Assembly: GCA_035687245.1 (NCBI GenBank)
Contig: DASRYH010000068.1
Coordinates: 1 to 64,000, forward strand
Reading direction: 5' to 3'
Length of the DNA: 64,000 nucleotides
Source of the DNA: DASRYH01 sp035687245
Lineage (GTDB): Bacteria; Actinomycetota; Coriobacteriia; Anaerosomatales; PHET01
Position 1 is the stretch's first letter. Each line of letters begins with the position of its first letter. This document shows, piece after piece, positions 33,686-41,984 of the stretch. A program made the translations under genes and the position numbers. Below the pieces are notes generated by a model that was not told the origin of the DNA, searched no databases, and saw only the letters and a program-made list of their open reading frames with translations.

Positions 33686-35350
33686 ATGTTCAGCAGGTTC
33701 TTCAAGAGGCAGAAGCCGGAAGAAGAGGCGCAGGTTGCAGCCGAGGCTGCGCCGCTAAACGCCCCTGCTGCTGAACCGACCGACGAGACGCCCGCAGCTG
33801 AGGCGTCGGCCGAAGCCGCCGAGCCCGCCGCTGAGGCGACGTCCGAGGCCGCCGAGCCCGCCGCTGAGACGACGCCCGAGGCCGATGAGGCTTCAGAGGC
33901 GCCGACCGAGGCCCCCGAGATGCCCGCCGAGACCTCTGAGGTGCCCGCAGAGCCCGAGGCACCGGTAGAGACCGCTGCCGGCCCCGTTGAGGCTCCTGCG
34001 CCCACTGAGACCCCCGCCGACCCTTTCGCCACACAGCAGCTCGAGGCTATCCAGCAGTCGCTCGAAGCCGAGGCACAGGCGTTCACCCAGCAAGAGACCG
34101 CGCTGCTGCCGGAGGCCGTCACTGCTGCAGCTGCAGCCGCCGCTGTCACTGCTGGCACGGAGCCGTCGTCCGCTGCCGCATCGCTCCCTATCGAGCAGCA
34201 ACCACCGTCCGAGATCGACCTGGGCCCCGAGCGTCGCGGCGGTCTGTGGGTCTGGATCGGCCTGATCTTCGGCATGCTGCTCGCGGCAGGTGCCATCGGC
34301 TACGCGTGGTGGTACACGACGTCACGGCCGATTCCGGTACCGGCGGTCGTTGGCAAGGTAGCGCCGCAGGCAGTCCAGCAGATCAACGACGTCGGCCTGC
34401 GCTTGGGCCGCATCCAGGAAGAGGCCACCGACACCGCCGAAGTCGGCGAGGTCATCGACCAAGAGCCCGCCGCGGCCACAGACCTCAAGCCGGGCGACCT
34501 CGTGTCGCTGGTCGTCGCCAGCTCGCCAGTCACTACCGAAGTGCCCGAGGTGACCGGGCGCACGCGCGATGAGGCGTTAGCTCAGCTGGCCTCCAAGAGC
34601 CTTTCGGCGAAGATTGTGGAGTCCTTCGACACCTCAGCCGCCGCGGGGATGGTTATCACCCAGATTCCCGCTGCGGGCACCGACCTCAAGCCGGGCGCGC
34701 TTATCGCTCTAGCCGTCTCGAAGGGTCCTGCGCCCACGCAGGTTCGCATGCCCAAGCTCATAGGGCTCAAGCAGACCGACGCCGACACGCTGCTGTCGGC
34801 GAACAACCTGCGAGGCACGGTCTTCCACTCCTACAACGCATCGATCACGGTCGGCGAGATCTACGCGCAGGCACCGCTCGCGGACACCTCGGTCGCCTAC
34901 GACTCATGGACGCAGTACCTCGTCTCTGACGGCGCGGGTACGCGTTCGGTGACGGTCCCGAGCGTCATCAGCACAACCAAGAAGGTCGCCGAAGCGCGTC
35001 TGAAGGACCGTGGCCTGAAGGTCATCACAAAGAACTCGCCGCACCTAAGCGTGCCGAAAGGCCAGGTAATCAGCCAGATACCGCCCGCGAACGCGAAAGT
35101 GGCCAGAGGCGCGACCGTCGGGATAATCGTCTCGCGCGGCAGCTCGAACACGACGTCGGTGCCTGACTTCAGCGGCAAGTCCTCGATGGACGCAAGCCTT
35201 ACCGCCGGAACCGCAGGCTTCACTGCGCACGTGATCGAGGTGCCCATCTCGGGCTACGCGCAGGGTATGGTCTTCGGGCAGTGGCCGGCACCGGGCACGA
35301 TGTGGACGCGTCGCTTCCCAGTCATGATCGTGACGGCCCGCCTGCCGTAG
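33686..35350 (+). CDS. Membrane-anchored PASTA-repeat protein without kinase domain
   Basis: 554 residues from the ATG at 33686, after AGGAGGT. Residues 1-10 are basic. About 15-180 is an acidic Ala/Glu/Pro region with internal repeats. One membrane helix lies at about 191-213 (WVWIGLIFGMLLAAGAIGYA). The extracellular part holds about five PASTA units with recurring V(P)xVxGxxxxxA and GxVIxQxPAAGTDLKPG patterns. PASTA domains bind peptidoglycan or beta-lactams and usually sit on PknB kinases or penicillin-binding proteins. Neither catalytic domain is present. A cell-wall sensor or scaffold role is inferred. Confidence 0.85.
   Translation: MFSRFFKRQKPEEEAQVAAEAAPLNAPAAEPTDETPAAEASAEAAEPAAEATSEAAEPAAETTPEADEASEAPTEAPEMPAETSEVPAEPEAPVETAAGPVEAPAPTETPADPFATQQLEAIQQSLEAEAQAFTQQETALLPEAVTAAAAAAAVTAGTEPSSAAASLPIEQQPPSEIDLGPERRGGLWVWIGLIFGMLLAAGAIGYAWWYTTSRPIPVPAVVGKVAPQAVQQINDVGLRLGRIQEEATDTAEVGEVIDQEPAAATDLKPGDLVSLVVASSPVTTEVPEVTGRTRDEALAQLASKSLSAKIVESFDTSAAAGMVITQIPAAGTDLKPGALIALAVSKGPAPTQVRMPKLIGLKQTDADTLLSANNLRGTVFHSYNASITVGEIYAQAPLADTSVAYDSWTQYLVSDGAGTRSVTVPSVISTTKKVAEARLKDRGLKVITKNSPHLSVPKGQVISQIPPANAKVARGATVGIIVSRGSSNTTSVPDFSGKSSMDASLTAGTAGFTAHVIEVPISGYAQGMVFGQWPAPGTMWTRRFPVMIVTARLP
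33815..33880 (+). repeat. Two tandem 33-bp repeats in the PASTA gene
   Basis: Units 33815-33847 and 33848-33880 differ at three positions and encode AAEPAAEATSE and AAEPAAETTPE. They keep the frame and lengthen the disordered acidic region. Such repeats often vary in number between strains. Confidence 0.7.
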
Positions 35351-35404
35351 CAGCGCGCCGGACCCGCTGACTCACCCGCTCGATCGCCGGCGAGTACCCG
35401 CGCG

Positions 35405-36028
35405 CTAGCGCCGAAAGCGCTCCAGTGCCTTGGGCAGGTCGCGCAACGACGGCATCGAGATCGCCGGCCGCCATGCAGTCAGCCGCTTCGCCGACAGGTA
35501 GAGTGCGAGCGCCACCAAGCCGAGTCCGCCGAGCAGCGCGCAGGCCACGATGATCGCAGCCCGCGTGTCCATCAGCACCCGGGAGTCGTCGGCGATGTCG
35601 GTATGGCCCGAGAGCAGAAGCCCTACGAAGCCGCCTCGCACCTTGGTCTCGGCAGCGCCTACGACGATCGCACCGGACTGCTCGAAGATGATCGTCTTAG
35701 CCACGCCCAGCGGCACTACCGACTGGCTTACAGCGAGGCCATCTGAGGCCACGAACGCGCTCACGTAGGACTGCTTGACGCTTCCCATGCCTTTGGCGGC
35801 GCCTAGGACGACCACGGAGAGCTGCGCGTCGAAGTCGCCTGCCGAAGACGCCATCCCAACGGCGCTGCCGGTTGCGCTGATCGAGCCCGCCTTGGCCGAG
35901 GCTATCGCCGAAAGTGACGCCTCCAGTGTGGGGGTCTCGACGCCGTCGACGGCGGTCAGCAGCAGCTTGTCATCTACTTCGGGAATCTCGCTCGCGCCCG
36001 CGCCTCGCATCGTGGTCTCCTCGCTCAT
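35405..36028 (-). CDS. Hypothetical single-pass membrane protein
   Basis: 207 residues from the ATG at 36028, with GAGGGGG upstream. An acidic N-terminus precedes about 110 residues rich in Gly, Ala, Ser and Val in short beta-like runs (for example GSISATGSAVGMASS and AIVVGAAETKVRGG). A membrane helix lies at about 165-187 and a basic tail follows (KALERFRR). The regular small-residue pattern suggests a beta-helix or polymer-forming fold. I do not recognise a family. The gene converges on the PASTA gene. Confidence 0.62.
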   Translation of the reverse strand: MSEETTMRGAGASEIPEVDDKLLLTAVDGVETPTLEASLSAIASAKAGSISATGSAVGMASSAGDFDAQLSVVVLGAAKGMGSVKQSYVSAFVASDGLAVSQSVVPLGVAKTIIFEQSGAIVVGAAETKVRGGFVGLLLSGHTDIADDSRVLMDTRAAIIVACALLGGLGLVALALYLSAKRLTAWRPAISMPSLRDLPKALERFRR

Positions 36029-36130
36029 GCCAATCGCGCCCCCTCGGACGGGATGGGTGCTCCTTCCAGCTAGGGAGGGATATACCCTCAAACACCGCAA
36101 CAGTCATCGTCGCTTACACGGGTGCTCGGG

Positions 36131-36136
36131 TAGAAT
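36131..36136 (+). promoter_or_regulatory. Probable -10 element (TAGAAT) before gatB
   Basis: CGGGTAGAATCGAG 98 bp before the gatB start. No convincing -35. Confidence 0.4.
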
Positions 36137-36233
36137 CGAGCGAACACCGGCACGGGGCGCATTCAAGAGACGCCGTCGCGCCACGCTGCCGGTACGTGAC
36201 TTTCGAACCCGATACGAGGGAGCGATACGCCTC

Positions 36234-37790
36234 ATGGCGAAGGACCGTCTGCTGGAAGTGCTCGAAGAGTGGGAGGCCGTCATCGGCCTCGAGATCCACA
36301 CCGAGCTGACCTCACTGAACACGAAGATGTTCTGTGGCTGCCCCGTCGCCTTCGGCGGTGAGCCCAATACGCGCGTCTGCCCGGTCTGCCTCGGCATGCC
36401 CGGCGCGTTGCCGGTCCCGAACCAGGCCGCCATCGAGTCGACGGTACTGTGCGGACTCGCCACCAACTGCGAGATCGCACCGTGGAGCCAGTTCCACCGC
36501 AAGCAGTACTTCTATCCGGACATGCCGAAGGACTACCAGATCTCGCAGTACGACAAGCCCTTCTGCGCCGATGGCTTCATCGAGATCGACGTCGACGGCG
36601 AGGGCGTCAAGCAGCGTCTCGACGCCGTAGAGGCTCCCAACGTCGCCCTTGCCGAAGATGCCGGCTACAACGCCCGCATCGGCATCACCCGCATTCACCT
36701 CGAAGAGGACACGGGCAAGATGGTGCACGTGGGCGGCTCCGAGGGCCGAATCGCGGGCGCGACGCACTCGCTCGTGGACTTCAACCGAGCAGGCACACCG
36801 CTGATCGAGCTCGTCACCGAGCCTGACATTCGCACGCCCGAGGAGGCGCGCCGCTTCGCGCAGAAGCTGCGTCTGATCTGGCTGTCGCTGGGCGTCTCCG
36901 ACTGCAACATGGAAGAGGGCTCGATGCGGGTGGACGCAAACGTGAGCGTCCGTCGCCGCGGTGCAACCGAGCTCGGCACGCGCGCAGAGATCAAGAACCT
37001 CAACTCCTTCAAGTCGCTGCACGACGGCGTGGCCTACGAGATCGTTCGGCAGGCTGAGCTCATCGAGGCTGGTGGCGAGGTCGTGCAGGAGACGCGGCAC
37101 TGGGACGCGGGCGCTAAGCGCACGAGCACCCTGCGCAGCAAGGAAGAGGCACACGACTACCGCTACTTCCCCGAGCCCGACATGGTGCCCTTCGAGTTCT
37201 CACCTGAGTTCATCGATCGAGTCCGCGAGCGCCTGCCCGAACTCCCCGACGCGCGCAAGGCGCGCTTCATCGCTGACTACGCCCTGCCGGTCCACGACGC
37301 CACCGTGCTCACGAGCGACTTGGACACGGCCGACTTCTACGAGGCGGCCGTGACGCTGGCTGGAGTGGGCAGCGCGAAGGCGATCAGTAACGTCATGCTC
37401 AACGACCTTTCGGCGCACCTGAACTCTGCGGGCATCTCGGTTGTGGACAGCAAGATCGTCCCGTCGATGGTGGCCGAACTCGTGGAACTCGTGGATGCAG
37501 GCACGATCTCGGGCAAGCAGGCCAAGGAGGTCTTTGCCGAAATGGCTGCGAGCGGCGACGCTCCGGGAGCGATCGTCGAGCTCAAGGGCATGAAGCAGGT
37601 CTCGGACACCGGCGCGATCGAGTCGGTCGTCGACGCCGTTCTCGACGCCAACCCGGCCAAGGTCGAGGAGTACCGTGGAGGCAAGACCGGGCTCATGGGC
37701 TTCTTTGTCGGCCAGGTGATGCGGGAGATGGGCGGCCAGGCCAACCCCGGCGTGGTCAACGAGCTGCTGAAGTCCAAGCTCGAAGGCTAA
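36234..37790 (+). CDS. gatB: Asp/Glu-tRNA amidotransferase subunit B
   Basis: 518 residues from the ATG at 36234; the frame extends far upstream but that part is not protein-like. VIGLEIHTEL, the Cys pair in KMFCGCPVAFGGEPNTRVCPVC, VCLGMPGALPVPN, KQYFYPDMPKDYQISQYD and the C-terminal GatB/Yqey domain (QVMREMGGQANPGVVNELL) identify GatB. It phosphorylates and amidates the misacylated tRNA. Its separation from gatCA is unusual but seen in other genomes. Confidence 0.94.
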   Translation: MAKDRLLEVLEEWEAVIGLEIHTELTSLNTKMFCGCPVAFGGEPNTRVCPVCLGMPGALPVPNQAAIESTVLCGLATNCEIAPWSQFHRKQYFYPDMPKDYQISQYDKPFCADGFIEIDVDGEGVKQRLDAVEAPNVALAEDAGYNARIGITRIHLEEDTGKMVHVGGSEGRIAGATHSLVDFNRAGTPLIELVTEPDIRTPEEARRFAQKLRLIWLSLGVSDCNMEEGSMRVDANVSVRRRGATELGTRAEIKNLNSFKSLHDGVAYEIVRQAELIEAGGEVVQETRHWDAGAKRTSTLRSKEEAHDYRYFPEPDMVPFEFSPEFIDRVRERLPELPDARKARFIADYALPVHDATVLTSDLDTADFYEAAVTLAGVGSAKAISNVMLNDLSAHLNSAGISVVDSKIVPSMVAELVELVDAGTISGKQAKEVFAEMAASGDAPGAIVELKGMKQVSDTGAIESVVDAVLDANPAKVEEYRGGKTGLMGFFVGQVMREMGGQANPGVVNELLKSKLEG

Positions 37791-37813
37791 AGCGCGAAGG
37801 CTAGCGATACACG

Positions 37814-37849
37814 AGAGGCCCCGGAGCGCATGCGCCCCGGGGCCTCTTT
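37814..37849. terminator. Bidirectional terminator between gatB and the S55 gene
   Basis: AGAGGCCCCGG (37814-37824) pairs perfectly with CCGGGGCCTCT (37837-37847) over a 12-nt loop, followed by TT. It separates two convergent genes and can serve both. Confidence 0.78.
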
Positions 37850-37885
37850 GAGTGTTCGCTCAGTTGAGAGCCGCTTTGGCTGTCA

Positions 37886-40354
37886 CTACCTCACGAAGAT
37901 GGTGACCGTCTTGGACTTGCCTGCGGCGTTGGTCGCGCCTGCCAGCGTGCGCACGCGCACCTGCCAGCGACCCTTCTTCTTGATCTTCCAGGTCTTCACC
38001 GCTTCGGCGTGGTTGCCCTTCGCGACCAGTGTGCGGGTCGCGATCTTGCGCCAGCCGTGGTGGCGCTTGCTGTAGTACTCGAAGACGACCTTGCTGCCCA
38101 CGGTGCCCGCTGGGTAGACCTTGGCCGTGAGCTTGGTCTTGTCGCCCTTCTTCAGCCAGCGATCTGAGACCTTCACGGACGGCTTGGCCTTTACCCTCAC
38201 AGTCACGCTGTCCTCGGCGTAGACGGCGGTCTTCGTCCCCTTGTAGACCGCGCGCACGGTGGTATTGCGGCGCAGGCCAGGGATGTAGGCTGTGAAGCCG
38301 GGGTTCTCGCTTTCGGCACCGTAGCTGGTCTTGACCTCCTCGACGAGGCGCTCAGTGCCGCCCGCGGACTTCGCGTAGATCTGGACCGTGGCGCTCGGCT
38401 CGACGCCGGCGAGTGTTCCGCTGACGACCGCGTCGCCGCCGTAGCCGACCGTGCCCTGCGCAGCAGTGAGTGACATGCTCGTGCCCGACTTGGTTGCCGA
38501 GCCGCGCAGGTAGACGCCGGTGGTGATCGTGCTCTCGACGGTAATCGTGTCCGCCGAACTCCCGCTCGCAGCGCCGTCGCCTTCCTCAGAACCCATGTCG
38601 GGCGCGCCGAAGCTGAGCAGCAGGTCGTTGTAGCTGGCGGCGGAGTTCACGTCATCAACGATCTCGGCGATCGTGCGACGGTCGTCTTGCGGCGTGCTGC
38701 TGCCCTCGGGCACACCGCTCACCATCGCGACGATGTCGCTCACGGCTGCACTGTCGGAGAGCTGCGTCACGCATGTGGCGGTGAGTCGACCAGTGAGTGG
38801 CGTGCCCTCGGGAAGCGTGAGGATCTTCTCAACGACGACGGGTTCGACGACTCCGTACTGCAGGAGCTTGATACGGATGAGGTTGTCGCCGATCCTCAGG
38901 CCGTTTGGCGCATCGACCTCGGAGATGGTCGCGAGGCGGCGCTTCGGCGAGAAGGCGACCTCGAGATTGACGGACTGGATGTTGAGCTTGTCGGAGTACA
39001 GACCGGCGTCGTAGACGGTCATTAGCTCGTCGATCGCGTTGGCTACGTCACCGCTGACGGCCACGGTGATGTCGTCACCCGCATCTACGAGGTTGGTGAC
39101 CTCGATCTTGTGCGTCTTGGTTCCATCGCTCACGACCACCGTTGTGGTGGTAGCCGCGCTGCCTGGCACGTAGTAGCCGGGGTAGAGCCGGTAGCCGGCG
39201 AGGGCGACTGCTCCCGCGGCGGAGTACGCATAGCCCAGCGAGGAGTTGAACATCGGCCGCGAGAAACTCACGGCGGTGCTCGTCTGCTCGATCGTGGCAC
39301 CTGAACCAGAAAGCCTGACAGCGTGTGCCGTGACAGGCGTAACGGGGATGTCTTGGCCGACCACGGCCATGCATCCCGCGAGCCTGTCTTTGACGAAGGC
39401 TCCACGCGGTTCGCTTGAGGGGGAAGCGAACTTGAACGAGCTCCATGAGCTCTGCCACGAGCCGTCCACCCACGCGTCGGTGAGAAACATGCTCTCGGGC
39501 TCCATGTTGAAGAGGGGATGGCCGAAAGCCATCACGTTGTTGCCGTTGCGGTAGGTTTCGGTGCCTATGCCGCCCATCCAGGCATCGCCGGTGGCGATGA
39601 GCGCGCCGATTGATGCGCCGGGATCGAGCGTCTGAGGCGGCAACGAACTCGCGCTGTAGGAGCCACCGCTCGCCATCGCGGTGGGGGTCAGGCCCGCACG
39701 CTTGAGGGCGGCGCTCAGCAGCTTGTAGGCGCCGCTTCCGGGCTTCACGCCGCCGATGAACGCCTCGGACAGCGGATGCGCGACCATCGCGCCCGCAGCG
39801 GCCTCACCGGCGTAGCGCTCGGGCTCATCGGTCAGGATCACGCGGTCGACGATCGAGCGCCCTGCAATCACCGGGTTCTTGAGCGTCGACGCCATACCGA
39901 GCGGCGCGTTCTCGACCGCAATCATGTCATCGATAGGTGTGGCGAGGCCCGCGCCGTTGAGCGCGAAGTCGCCGGCGTAGGCTACGGCGCCCACCATCTT
40001 GTCGGTGCCGCCGTCGTCGACGTAGAGCGGGCTTCCGCTCATGCCCGAGGCGATGCCGCCGGCAACGGCGTCACCCGTCGAGGTGAACAAGATGAGCGTA
40101 GACGTCGGCGAGTCGGTCACGACGCCCACGACCGTCGCATCGACTTTCGAGATGGTGTAGCCCTTCAACACCGTCTTGAAGTGGCCCGTGAGTGTGCCGG
40201 TTGGAGAGGCGGCAAGCGCCGCTCGCAGCTGGGCCACACTCATCGTTGGGTCGGCGGGTGCAGCCAGTGCCGTTGATGTCACGCACAGCGCGAAGGCGCA
40301 GGCGAGCACGAGCAGGAGCGCCGCACGGTGTGCGACGTGCTTCGGTACTACCAC
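37886..40354 (-). CDS. Secreted S55 (SpoIVB-type) serine peptidase-like protein
   Basis: 822 residues from a GTG with GAGGGGGG upstream. A signal peptide (residues 1-31, cleaved near ALA) is followed by a S55 domain: ISKVDATVVGVV, the serine motif GGIASGMSGSPLY near residue 105, and NVMAFGHPLFN near residue 277. Later regions (about 430-640) are of unclear fold. The last 170 residues look like Ig-like beta domains with many basic residues, ending KSKTVTIFVR. SpoIVB cleaves SpoIVFA in sporulation; S55 domains also occur in non-sporulating bacteria as surface proteases. The substrate is unknown. Confidence 0.78.
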   Translation of the reverse strand: MVVPKHVAHRAALLLVLACAFALCVTSTALAAPADPTMSVAQLRAALAASPTGTLTGHFKTVLKGYTISKVDATVVGVVTDSPTSTLILFTSTGDAVAGGIASGMSGSPLYVDDGGTDKMVGAVAYAGDFALNGAGLATPIDDMIAVENAPLGMASTLKNPVIAGRSIVDRVILTDEPERYAGEAAAGAMVAHPLSEAFIGGVKPGSGAYKLLSAALKRAGLTPTAMASGGSYSASSLPPQTLDPGASIGALIATGDAWMGGIGTETYRNGNNVMAFGHPLFNMEPESMFLTDAWVDGSWQSSWSSFKFASPSSEPRGAFVKDRLAGCMAVVGQDIPVTPVTAHAVRLSGSGATIEQTSTAVSFSRPMFNSSLGYAYSAAGAVALAGYRLYPGYYVPGSAATTTTVVVSDGTKTHKIEVTNLVDAGDDITVAVSGDVANAIDELMTVYDAGLYSDKLNIQSVNLEVAFSPKRRLATISEVDAPNGLRIGDNLIRIKLLQYGVVEPVVVEKILTLPEGTPLTGRLTATCVTQLSDSAAVSDIVAMVSGVPEGSSTPQDDRRTIAEIVDDVNSAASYNDLLLSFGAPDMGSEEGDGAASGSSADTITVESTITTGVYLRGSATKSGTSMSLTAAQGTVGYGGDAVVSGTLAGVEPSATVQIYAKSAGGTERLVEEVKTSYGAESENPGFTAYIPGLRRNTTVRAVYKGTKTAVYAEDSVTVRVKAKPSVKVSDRWLKKGDKTKLTAKVYPAGTVGSKVVFEYYSKRHHGWRKIATRTLVAKGNHAEAVKTWKIKKKGRWQVRVRTLAGATNAAGKSKTVTIFVR

Positions 40355-40504
40355 GATTAACCCCCCTCAGAGTCATTGCGGTCGCCGAATGGCACCACGT
40401 GACAAGTACATCACGTCGAGCGGGAGCTGAACAGGCGACAGAGGTGACGGTTCAGTGCCCACTCACCCCTCGCGCAACGGGCTCGCGCTGCCGAATCTGA
40501 GCGG

Positions 40505-41974
40505 CTAGCGGCCCAGCACCTTCGCGACGCCTTCCACAGCCACATTCATGACGCCCACGAGGGTCTGCGGGAAGATGCCGACGAGTACGGTGGCGACGCA
40601 CAGAGGACCGATCGCCAGCGCTTCGGTGAGCGTGATGTCGGGCATCGTGGCGCGGTCGGCATTCAGCTCGCCGAAGGCTACGCGGCGCACCATCCACAGC
40701 AGGTAGCCGGCGGTTAGCACGACCGCGAGGCCTGCGACGGCGGCGTAGATCATGTAGGGGCCAAGCGCGCCCAAGATGACGAGGAACTCGCCCACGAAGC
40801 CGGAGAGTCCGGGCAGGCCGAGCGAGGCGAACGACGCGAAGACGAGAATGCCCGCAAGCACCGGCGTGACCTTCACGACGCCACCGAAGGCCGAGATCTC
40901 GCGGGTGTGCGCACGCTCGTAGAACGCGCCCACCAGCAGGAAGAGCAGGCCGGCGATCAGACCGTGGCTGAACATCTGCACACCCGCGCCCATGATGCCG
41001 GCGCCCGTGCCTGCGGCGATGCCCAGCATCACGTAGCCCATGTGCGACACCGACGAGTAGGCGACGAGTTTCTTGAGGTCGGTCTGCCGAAGCGCGATCG
41101 CAGCGCCCCAGACGATCGAGATGACCGCCAGCAGCGCGATGACGGGGGAGAGCCGAGTGAAGCCGCCCGGGAGCAGCTGCGGGCCGAAGCGCAGGAAGCC
41201 GTAGGAGCCCATCTTCAGCAGCACGCCCGCAAGCAGCACCGACACCGCGGTGGGAGCCTCGACGTGCGCGTCAGGAAGCCACGTGTGGAACGGCACCATC
41301 GGCACCTTGATGGCGAGTGCGATGCCGATAGCGGTGAACAGCGCTGCCTGCGTCGCGATGGGCAGCGCGGCCGATCCCTCACGCAGGCCGATCATGTCGA
41401 AGCTGTTGGCGCCGTTGAGCAAGAACAGCCCGATGATGCCACCCAGCATCGCGAGCGAGCCCGCCAGCGTGTAGAGGAAGAACTTCACGGCTGCGTAGCG
41501 GCGATTCGGCCCACCCCAGATGTTGATGAGGAAGAACATCGGGATGAGCACGACTTCCCAGAACAGGTAGAAGACGATGAGGTCGAGCGCGATGAAGACG
41601 CCGGCGAGTCCGGCCTCGAGCAGCAGAATCAGCGAGAAGTACTCCTTGCGCTGCTCAGAGATGTTCTTCGAGGCAATCACCGCAAGGAGCGTGAGCAGGG
41701 CTGTGAGCAGCACCATCGGCAGCGACAGGCCGTCCACGCCCAGGTGGATGCTCGTGCCGAGCGCGGGGATCCACGGCAGCTTCAGTTCGAACTGGATCGC
41801 CGAAGCGGTGCGGTCGAAGTTGGCCCAAAGCCAGCTCGCAACTCCGAGGTTGGCGGCAGCGAAGACGATTGCCAGCGGGCGCGGCGCGCCTTCGGCAGAC
41901 TTCGGCAGCAAGGCGACGACGATGGCCCCCACCAGAGGCAGAAGAACGGTCGCTGCGAGCACGTATCCCATCAT
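40505..41974 (-). CDS. Second NuoM-type proton-pumping subunit of complex I
   Basis: 489 residues, about 14 membrane helices. It has the antiporter-like signatures LFWEVVLIPMFFLI (catalytic Glu), KVPMVPFHTWLPDAHVEAPT and LKKLVAYSSVSHMGYV (functional Lys). It is a full-length paralogue of the NuoM three genes upstream (43455-44921), sharing the GVDGLSLPMVLL and HTWLPDAH blocks, but not a recent copy. It is last in the operon, 10 bp after nuoN. A complex I with two NuoM subunits would pump extra protons. Confidence 0.9.
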   Translation of the reverse strand: MMGYVLAATVLLPLVGAIVVALLPKSAEGAPRPLAIVFAAANLGVASWLWANFDRTASAIQFELKLPWIPALGTSIHLGVDGLSLPMVLLTALLTLLAVIASKNISEQRKEYFSLILLLEAGLAGVFIALDLIVFYLFWEVVLIPMFFLINIWGGPNRRYAAVKFFLYTLAGSLAMLGGIIGLFLLNGANSFDMIGLREGSAALPIATQAALFTAIGIALAIKVPMVPFHTWLPDAHVEAPTAVSVLLAGVLLKMGSYGFLRFGPQLLPGGFTRLSPVIALLAVISIVWGAAIALRQTDLKKLVAYSSVSHMGYVMLGIAAGTGAGIMGAGVQMFSHGLIAGLLFLLVGAFYERAHTREISAFGGVVKVTPVLAGILVFASFASLGLPGLSGFVGEFLVILGALGPYMIYAAVAGLAVVLTAGYLLWMVRRVAFGELNADRATMPDITLTEALAIGPLCVATVLVGIFPQTLVGVMNVAVEGVAKVLGR

Positions 41975-41984
41975 CGCCTCCTTA

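Noticed and set aside
33740..34020. Possible CRISPR or satellite array in the PASTA gene
   Set aside because: The repeats are in-frame codon repeats of Ala/Glu/Pro with no spacer pattern and no cas genes.
35775..36233. N-terminal extension of GatB to 35775
   Set aside because: It runs antisense through the unknown membrane-protein gene. GatB homology begins just after the ATG at 36234, which has a ribosome site.
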